Below are positions 56,294-64,000 of a stretch of DNA of 64,000 bases, piece after piece. This DNA comes from Agapanthus africanus (taxonomy: Eukaryota; Streptophyta; Magnoliopsida; Asparagales; Amaryllidaceae). The stretch spans positions 514,223,772 through 514,287,771 of the forward strand of contig JASDDO010000001.1 of assembly GCA_030015575.1 (NCBI GenBank), written 5' to 3'. Within the stretch, counting starts at the first letter, position 1; each line of letters begins with the position of its first letter. Below the pieces are notes generated by a model. It ran no database searches and was not told the origin of the DNA. It saw nothing but the letters and a program-made list of their open reading frames with translations. Made by a program: the position numbers and the translations under genes.

Positions 56294-57117
56294 CAAGTAT
56301 ATAAGGGGACCAGTGATTCTCATCAATACATCACCCAATTCAGATCCAAATACGGCAACGCCGGGGGAGATGATGTATTGCTTCTCCACCAATTCATTAG
56401 CAGTCTATCGGGCACTACTTTCGAGTGGTGTTCAGAGCTTCCTAATGACTCGTTAAGACGTTCGATGAAATGAAGATGCGCTTTTGCCAAATATTCGCTA
56501 GTGCGAGTGAACGCATCACTATAACGGTACCGGTTAATGAAAGGATCAAGCAGAATGAAACATAGGTTCAATATGCTATCCAAAGGCGGAACTTGTGGTC
56601 TAAGTGCGAGAAACGCATCGGTGAAGCTCCGGCCATCGGGATGTTCATGGCAACCATCGATCGGCCCTCACAAGTATATCCGTTCATGGCTTTCTTCAAG
56701 CCTACTACCTTTCAAGAGCTTATTAAAAAACTAGCTCAGCTGGATTCGATGGGTCAAGGTCCTTCCTTTTCGAGTGGAGACTCACGAAATTATAAAAGGA
56801 AAGGAAAGGCGGCGTTTGTTGCCAATGCCCAGCAGCAGCATGGTGGCCCTAAAGTGTCCGGTCGTCAAAACAATATTCATACGAGGTCGACTCTTAAGGA
56901 GACAATGGGGCACGAATATTCATTCTCTCATGATAAAATAAAGAAGCTATTCGAGCTCGCCACAAAAAATGGCCTGCTGATGTTGCCTAAGCCACGGCGA
57001 CCATCCCAGGCTAATGAGGTCAACAATCCCAACTACTGCCCCTACCACCGGATGGTAAGCCACTCGATCGAGAATTGTTATGTATTCAAGAACTGGGTCG
57101 AGGACCAGTATAAATAG
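56294..57117 (+). pseudogene. gag: Tat/Ogre-like gypsy gag fragment
   Basis: Two frames together encode a retrotransposon gag domain: YKGTSDSHQYITQFRSKYG and LLLHQFISSLSGTTFEWCSELP (56294-56473), then WSKCEKRIGEAPAIGMFMATI (56593 on), a basic linker and an H/C motif, YCPYHRMVSHSIENC (about 57034-57080). A frameshift lies near 56475 and there is no start codon: the fragment is fused to the LTR remnant on its left. The pattern fits the Tat/Ogre lineage; I rate that as likely, not certain. Confidence 0.75.
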
Positions 57118-58129
57118 GGTAAATTCATACTATCAGATAACTAGAAGGTGAATCCGCCCCCAAAAACATACCTCTAAAGGGGATAATATGCAGGGGCATC
57201 ATGTTCATTCATAGAAGAAACCCCATGGGAGGTGATACTTTCCTCCAAAACAAAGAAGATGTTGAGGGACCTCCGAGTATGTCTAACAATCAGATGGAAA
57301 ATCCTGCTTGAGCCTGAGATCATACAAGGGATGCTGAAGCCGCGTCCCACTCCAAATATTGCTGATAAAAAGAAAAGCCCCAAAGTCAAGCAATCTAATA
57401 AGAAGAAAAGGAAAGCAAAGAAGCCCATGCAGCCTGCTGAGCATATAGAAAGCCGTACGGGGATACAAAAGTATATAGATACGCTAGAGGAATATAACAA
57501 GAAAGCATGTTCACAATTCACTCTTAAGGAATTTTTCAACATATCCTTGAGGATAAGAAGGAGGAGGAAAATGAAAACTTAGAGGGAGAAGAGCAAGAAA
57601 TAGAAGAACGTGTGGAAAGTTGCCACATGGTCTCTTAATGATCTATATGTGGCGAAGATACGCCAGCTACGACTGAAAGTGACTCAGATGAACAGGGAGA
57701 AAAATCGATGCCAGAAGCTCCAAGTTCGCTGCAAGAAGACCCGATTGAGAAGCTCTAAGGGAAAGCCTTTCAAAGAAGCAGGGAAAATCAAATGTGTGAA
57801 CTGGCCATGTATGCGAAGGCCAGACGGCAGCGTCTAAAAAGGCAGGCCGCGGAGGAAGCGAGTTATATAGCTCCCCAACTAAAGCAACATGTACGACCGA
57901 ATCAAAAGATACTGGTGAAGAAAAGTAAGGTCAAGAAGCACTGCACTAAGGCTGTATCGAAAGAGGTGAAGCTCCGCCCATGAAGATGTATACCCCAAGG
58001 GTTATAGACTTCGAAGGTAGAGAGGAGCACCCAGAATATTGCCTCTACCACCGGAGAGTCTGTCACCCCATCGATGAATGCAAAGCGTTCAAGAAATGGT
58101 GGCGAAAATATGTCTCCCACCAAAGAAAC
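57118..58129 (+). pseudogene. Decayed downstream part of the Tat-like element
   Basis: Lys-rich frames (57232-57582, 57610-57837, 57792-57983) are probably linker sequence. A second copy of the H/C motif, YCLYHRRVCHPIDEC, lies at about 58037-58081. No protease or RT is seen. The region is cut at 58130 by an LTR. Confidence 0.55.
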
Positions 58130-60578
58130 TATCACGCCCCGCTTCCCGGTGTACGGGCAGAGGACGCGACGGGTCACACGACGTATTTACTCAGAAGTAA
58201 ACATGCTAAGCATATCTAAGCAATATAAAGTAAAATACACAAGAGACAGGAATGTAAATGAACAGCAACTTTATTTATTAAACATTCTTTTTACAATACA
58301 GCTGAAATGTAAATACATGGAATGAAAGCAATGCCTAAACAATGGCATAACAGAAATGAAAAGTATGTACAAGTAAAGTCTAATGATCCGGATCTTCAGT
58401 GTACTGCTCCAAATCCTCAGTGCTGGGGTCGGTCTCTAAAGCGTCCGAATCACCTGACAACATTCCAAAGAAGAAGAGAAATTGAAATGTCATCAGCGAA
58501 CAATCGCTCGGTAAGTCCCAAAGATAGGGTGAGAAGAATAAACAGAAAGAGAATATATCTTATAATATTTGGTTATATTGTTAACGCTGTTGTTTGTATC
58601 TTGGTACAGAAGATGCCAGTGTATACGAAAGGAGTCCAACTTACACCGTGGACTTTGGTAACCCATAGTACAAGGCTCCATCGAAAATACCACGGAACAA
58701 CGGCATGGATGTAATTACGTCTTAAGTGACCACCTCGTGCCACCTTTAACATATTCTGTACCAGTCTACCCCTTATAAACCCCGTAGTGTCTTATTGTAT
58801 TGATTGTACTGATTGCATTATATTGCCTTATAGTAAATGGAAGGCTTGCCGAAACCATGATATCAATAAATAGAACAGATATAATGGATGAACAAGTAGA
58901 TGGAATATATCCATGGTTCGGTTCGGTCAATATAGATTGATATTGATTGAATAGACGGATTCATGGATTCATGTTGTGTTGTAGTTTTTACTTGAATCAC
59001 ATTCAAGTCAGATTGATTAGATTGAGACTCAGTCTGAGTCAGACACTTTAAGAAGAACTTGAAATCCTGAATTAGTTTTGATGTTATCGGAAACTGCTGC
59101 ACATGGACGGCAAGATTTGTGTCCTTTTCCAAGACAATTACCGTGTTGATAACACCGTTTGTTAGGTTGTCTACCTTAAATAGGCAATCACCCATATCTC
59201 TATCCCCCTAAGGCTCAAGAGACCGGTCCCGCTTATACCTATGTTTACTAAGGTCCTTATTGTAATTTAGTATAACTTGAGGGGGTTTTATGTAAAAATA
59301 GTTTTGGTATAATTTCAAAATACTCCTCAAGTATTTAATTATCATCTTTAGGATTTTCATAGATGTATATTTTATAGATGTGAAATTTCTAACGAGTAGA
59401 ACCTAATTTCATAATATATGGTATTTTCTTGAAATATTGGAATTGTGTTGTATTTGGATGGTATTTTCATGTAATAGTGATTTCTTTGATTTAGAAAATT
59501 TGGAACATTTATATAATTAAAAATATATTTTGATAATAGATATATATATATATATAATGAAAATAATTTATTTATTTTCTTGTAGAAATCTCATTTTCTA
59601 AAGAAAAATACATAAAAATTCCATCGAGATCGAATACTCCTTGCGGAGGTCTGCATCTCGCTCTATTAGGCCCGAGGACGTGCGATAATCCTCACCATCC
59701 TGAACGGGGTTCCCAAAAGTACGATGTAGAAGCGCAATTGCATGGAAATGCTTAATACATCATTTTATAGAAAATATTTGTATAAGTTGATGGTATTTAT
59801 TTGCAAAGTCGTTTTATGCCAAGAATAAATTCCCAAAACTTCATCGTTCTATGGTAGAGATGTGTGTTATGATGAGGTAGGTCAATACCTCGTGAACTAT
59901 CTAAAGGTAATATGTTATTTATGTCGGAAACAAAAGTATGTGGTATTTTACTGTAAAACTGCAATAAAAATTGCAATATAAATTCTTTTGATGTGAAACT
60001 TGTTTAACATATTTGTTAATATTTATTGAACATGATATGAAAGTTTTTTATTTTCCTTTTAAAGAAAAATAGGAATTTTAGACAAGAACGAATCGGAAGT
60101 CGGATTAACTCCGCTTCCGTCGGGTTTTAGTATTGCAAGTTTTTAAAGAATAAGATGAAAGGGGGAATTGGGACTTACTGGCTTTAGTGAAAGATGGGAG
60201 AAGAGGGAAGAGTAGAGAAGCGTCGGCGCATCGTTTCGTTTCCGGAATCTCCTCGTAATTTCGTCGGAGCTTCGCCTTTCGCTAACTCCACTTGTACACC
60301 AAAGAGATCTTGAAAGTTTTTGAGAGTTTTGGCAGGGATTTGTGAATGAGAATGTGTGAAATGGGGTGTGGTATTTATAGGAAAAATTAGGGTTTGGTGT
60401 GTTAAAGAATGCATTTAAAATTTGCATTAAAATTGTATTAAAAGGGCATTTTATTGCTCTCTGGAAATGTGCAGAGAAAACAAACAGTGTAGGGGGAGTG
60501 GGGTAGGCGAAAGGTTGCAGGGGAAAAAGATCAAGGCTTTAGCGACGGATATTACCGGCGACACAGGGCCTTTTAGTA
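58130..60578 (-). repeat. G4: partial minus-strand LTR related to G1
   Basis: It begins TATCACGCCCCGC (TG mutated to TA) and follows the G1 LTR in order: CTAAGCATATCTAAGCAA, AACTTTATTTATTAAAC, CGCTCGGTAAGTCCCAAAG, CTTGCGGAGGTCTG. A TATA box (TATAAATA, minus) lies at 60372-60379. The LTR start is not reached: G3 begins at 60579, so G3 probably inserted into it. No gene is present. Confidence 0.75.
60372..60379 (-). promoter_or_regulatory. TATA box of G4 LTR
   Basis: TATAAATA on the minus strand, at the position of the TATA box in the G1 LTRs. Confidence 0.5.
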
Positions 60579-62722
60579 GTGTAACAACCTTAACTTTCTG
60601 TACGAAAATTTTCAAAATACAGAAAGGAACACCTGATCTACCCCACTAACCCCTTAACAATTCTTCACCCCTGCACCCTTTCAGCTACCCCACTACCTGA
60701 CGGAAGCGGAGTTAATTCGACTTCCGATTCGGTTTTTCTTCAAAACTCAACTTTTCTTAATCTAAAGTATACCATACTCTCACATATTATTTAGCGAACA
60801 TTAATAAATCTATTAAAACAAGTTTAACTTTAAAAGAATCATCGTTGTAACTTTTATCGCATTTTTACAGAAAAATACCATATACTTTAGTTTCGACATA
60901 ATAACTTATTTCCTTACTGTACCTTTAGATAGTTCACGAGATAATGACCTACCTCATCACAACACACATCTCTATCATAGCACGATGAATTTTGGGACAA
61001 TTGAGTACGGGAAAATATGACTTTACAAATAAATACCCAAAACTTACAAAACCGTTTTCTTTAAAAAGTGTATTAAACATTTCCATACAATTGCGCCTCT
61101 ACAACCCACTTTTGGGAACCCCGTTCGGGATGATGCAGATTATCGCACATCCTCGAGCCTAGTAGAGGAAGATGCAGATCTCCATAAGGAGCATTCGATT
61201 TCGATGGAATTTTTATACATTTTTCTTTAGAAAATGAGATTTCTATAAGAAAATAAATAAATTATTTTTATTAAATATATATATATATATATATATTATC
61301 AAAATATCTATTTTGATTATATAAATATTCCAAGTTTTCTAAATCAAAAGAATCACCATTACAAGAAAATACCATCCAAATACAACACAATTACAATATT
61401 TCAATAAAATACTATATATTATAAAAACTAGGTTCTATTTACTAGAAATTTCATAATTGTAAAATATAAAACTATGAAAACCCAAAAGACAATAATTAAA
61501 TGCTTGAGGTGTATTTTGAAATTATACCAAAACTATTTTTATATAAAAACCCCTCAAGTCATACTAAATTACAACAAGGACCCTAGTAAATATAGGTTTA
61601 AGCGGGACCAGTCTCTTGAGCCTCGGGGAGCCGGAGATATGGGTGCTTGCCTATCTAAGGTAGACAATCTAATAAACAGTGTTATCAATACGGTAATTGT
61701 CTTGGAAAAAGACACAAATCCTGCCGTCCATGTGCAGCAGTTACCAATAACATCAAACCTAATTCAGGACTTCAATTTCTTTTATAATTGTCTGACTCAG
61801 ACTGAGTCTCAATATAATCAATATGACTTGAATGTGATTCAAGTATAAAACTACAATTCAATATGAATCCATCTATTCAATCTATCAATCTATATTGACC
61901 GGACCGAACCATGGATATACTCCGTCTACATGGCTATTCATTTACATCCATTCCATTACTGATATCATGGTTTCGGCAAGTCATCCATCAATATAACCAA
62001 ACAATACAATACAATCAGTACATGCAATACAATCACTACAATCAAGACATCGCGGGGTTTATAAGGGGTAGACTGGTACGGAATATGTTAAAAGTGGCAC
62101 GAGATGGTCACTTAAGACGTAATTACATCCATGTCGTTGTTCCGTGGTATTATCAACGGAGCCTTGTACTACGGGTTACCAAAGTCCACGGTGTAAGTTG
62201 GACTCCTCTCATATATACTTGCATCTTCCGTACCAAGCTACAAACAACTGCGTTAACATAATAATCAACACTATAATAGATATACTCTCTTTCTGTCTAT
62301 TCTACTTCTCTCTCTCTCTTTGGGACTTACCGAGCAATTGTTCGCTGACAACATTCCTATTTTTCTTCTTCTTTGGAATGTTGTCAGGTGGATCTGACGC
62401 ACTAGAGATCGAGCCCAGTATCGAGGACTTGGAGCAGACCCCTGAGCTATACCCTGAAGACCCAGAGCTGTAGTCACTTGTACTTATTCCATTTTCATTT
62501 CTGTTATGCCATTGTTTAGGCATTGCTTTCATTTCATGTATTTACTTTTCAGATGTATTGGAAAAAGAATGTTTAATAAATAAGTTGATGTTCATTTACA
62601 TTCCTATCTCTTGTGTATTTACTTTATATTGCTTAGATACGCTTAGCGTGTTTACTTCGGAGTAAATACGTAGCGGACCTCGCCGCGTCCCCTTTCGGTA
62701 CACCGGGAAGCGGGGCAAAACA
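60579..62722 (+). repeat. G3 5' LTR
   Basis: 2,144 bp. After about 118 bases it jumps to sequence matching G4 left of about 60125, so the part holding the TATA box in G4 appears deleted; I find no replacement TATA. It includes an AT dinucleotide run (about 61275-61300) like that in G4 (about 59541-59556), and polyadenylation-like AATAAA near 62576. Confidence 0.78.
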
Positions 62723-62917
62723 GGTTTTGTTGGTGGCCCAAGCAGATCAGCTCTGCGTGGACATCCGCTCTACGTAGACATCAGCTCTGCATGGACATCC
62801 TAAGTAATATTACACAAGAACCAGCAACTGAAAACATTCTTTACGATTCATATTCCTTGAATCTTCCAATTTCATATATTTTGAATCTGTCCTAACCTAA
62901 ATTTTTCTTTTAAGGTT
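62723..62917 (+). other. G3 leader with three short repeats
   Basis: GGTTTTGTTGGT-GGCCCAAGCAGA-TCAGC follows the LTR, as in G1. Next come three near-copies of CAGCTCTGCGTGGACATC within about 62749-62800. Confidence 0.6.
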
Positions 62918-63442
62918 ATGGATTCCCCAAACAACACTAGCACCAATTTCAACAACACTCTACCATCCCTACCAATTACACCAGCCGTCGCTGCTCCGAT
63001 CAATGAGCAGACGGTACTGCTTGAGGCGATCCGCAGCCTCCCGGAAGGACAGCAGCAACAGACTGCTATTCTGATGAACAGACCGGAAGTGGAAGCCCCT
63101 GGGGTGAAGCAATTCAGAGCCTTGCACCCCCAAGCAATTCTCAGGAAATGAGAGCCCTCTAGAAGCTGAGGAATGGACTCAGAGTATTGAAGATGATTTG
63201 GCAACGCACAAGTGCCTGAGATAGCTTGGGTTCGAGTTACGAAGCTGCAGCTCATGGACAATGCACAGGTTTGGTGGAAGGCGGATGAAAGCCGTCTCAC
63301 CCAACCGATCGAATGGAAGACCTTTCGCGATATGTTCGACGCAAAGTACTTCCCTGAGACTGCCATATTCGATATGGAACAGCAGTTCATTCACCTACAA
63401 CAAAGTTCTATATGGACCAAGTCAGTAGATGAGTATGATGTT
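62918..63442 (+). pseudogene. gag: G3 gag, frameshifted and truncated
   Basis: It starts MDSPNNTSTNFNNTLPSLP, close to the G1 Gag. An extra C near 63130 shifts the frame (stop at 63149-63151) and another shift near 63205 changes it again. The region then reads IAWVRVTKLQLMDNAQVWWKADESRLTQPIEWKTFRDMFDAKYFPETAIF...SVDEYD, matching G1 residues 101-170. It is cut by the LTR at 63443, before the site of G1 intron 1. Confidence 0.85.
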
Positions 63443-64000
63443 TGTTGGGGTAAAAATTTATACCCCGGTTGACCAAGTCAAAATCAAAGTCAACCCCAAG
63501 CCAAGTGGGCCCAAGCCCAGGTCAAGTAGGCCAATGCCCGAAGCGAGCCCGACCATGCAGCGGCCGGCCTCCCCCATGCCAACAACAAAATCATGTTAAA
63601 AATATTTTGTTATGTAATTTTTTATACATGAATGTATGCAAAATGGGCATAAAGCCAATATTTTGTAAGCCCATGGCTTATGTATAAAAATGAAATGGCA
63701 CATGAGCCATGGGATGGGCAAAATACCATTTTGCAAAGCCCAAGGGGCTATATGTAAATATGTAAGCCTATAAAAAGCAAAATGATGATGAATAAATTTC
63801 ATTCACTCAAAAACCTAGGGTTTGTGCCTCTTTCCCCTTTCTGAAGGTTTCAAACCTTCTTCTTTTTTTTTGAATTAAATCAAGAGTTTTACTCTCCCTT
63901 TTCCAAAACTAAATAGTTTTTCCCCATAAAACCCACCAAGGGGAACCAGGATCTGTCATTAGATCTCAAAAAGAAGAGATTTTTATATCTCACGTCTCTT
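63443..64000 (+). mobile_element. Start of another LTR element (incomplete)
   Basis: The G3 gag is interrupted by TGTTGGGGTAAAAATTTATACCCC, a TG start with a 6-bp hairpin (GGGGTA/TACCCC). A TATA box (CTATAAAAAG) lies at 63768-63777, followed by AAACCTAGGGTTTGTGCC. This looks like an LTR promoter and transcribed region. The lineage cannot be told because the LTR runs past the window. Confidence 0.6.
63768..63777 (+). promoter_or_regulatory. TATA box in the last LTR
   Basis: CTATAAAAAG about 325 bases after the LTR start. Confidence 0.55.

Larger units (their letters stand above)
60579..63442 (+). mobile_element. G3: 5' part of a G1-related gypsy element, plus strand
   Basis: LTR 60579-62722 (TGTAACAACC...GGGGCAAAACA), leader, and a broken gag, cut at 63443 by another LTR. 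AGTAG before the LTR may be the target-site duplication. Much of the LTR is an inverted copy of G4 (58130-60130). Confidence 0.8.

Noticed and set aside
1..64000. Host protein-coding gene
   Set aside because: Every longer open frame belongs to gag or pol, is antisense to them, or lies in an LTR or leader without conservation.

Overview
The window is plant nuclear DNA made almost wholly of nested LTR retrotransposons. I see no host protein gene, rRNA, canonical tRNA gene or CRISPR array. Initiator-Met primer sites (TGGTATCAGAGC), Ty1/copia and chromodomain Ty3/gypsy polyproteins, 2-4 kb LTRs and plant-type intron signals point to a land plant, probably an angiosperm with a large repeat-rich genome. 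The species cannot be named from this sequence.

Layout. (1) 1-2321: the 5' end of a minus-strand copia element (E4), inserted into the leader of E1. (2) 2322-9682: plus-strand copia element E1, itself inserted in the 5' LTR of gypsy element G2. (3) 9683-12150: the rest of the G2 5' LTR, its primer site and leader. (4) 12151-44034: a complete minus-strand chromodomain gypsy element (G1), flanked by the duplication ATGAC and inserted at the start codon of G2 gag. Each G1 LTR has been invaded by a different copia element: E2 (12408-23003, minus, duplication TACAA) in the 3' LTR and E3 (31110-41255, plus, duplication GTCTT) in the 5' LTR. The two sites are about 41 bp apart on the LTR map. (5) 44035-55817: the decayed rest of G2, in an LTR / internal fragment / LTR arrangement left by recombination. 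(6) 55818-58129: an older LTR end fused to a decayed Tat/Ogre-like gag region. (7) 58130-63442: two head-to-head LTRs of G1-related elements, the right one (G3) followed by a broken gag. (8) 63443-64000: the start of another LTR element.

The copia elements are the most unusual part. E1 and E2 each have a PR-IN-RT-RNase H reading frame broken by one nonsense codon, but no gag frame. In its place is a long leader (about 2.8 kb in E2) with three kinds of repeated or paired structure: a hairpin near 2.8 kb; two tandem 90-base modules, each with two hairpins whose stems covary between copies and families; and three copies of a TTGGCC-N3-GTCAAGG motif whose central bases are the same within an element but differ between elements. 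E3 has the same leader design and a pol decayed beyond recognition as an ORF, yet its two 2,227-bp LTRs differ at only about seven positions. The leader and LTRs, rather than the proteins, seem to be what selection keeps, as expected for a parasitic family moved in trans. G1 is also odd: its gag-pol is interrupted by three short intron-like insertions.

Relative order of insertion follows from nesting and LTR identity: G2, then G1 and E1, then E2, E3 and E4. All boundaries were read by eye; identities and mismatch counts are approximate.
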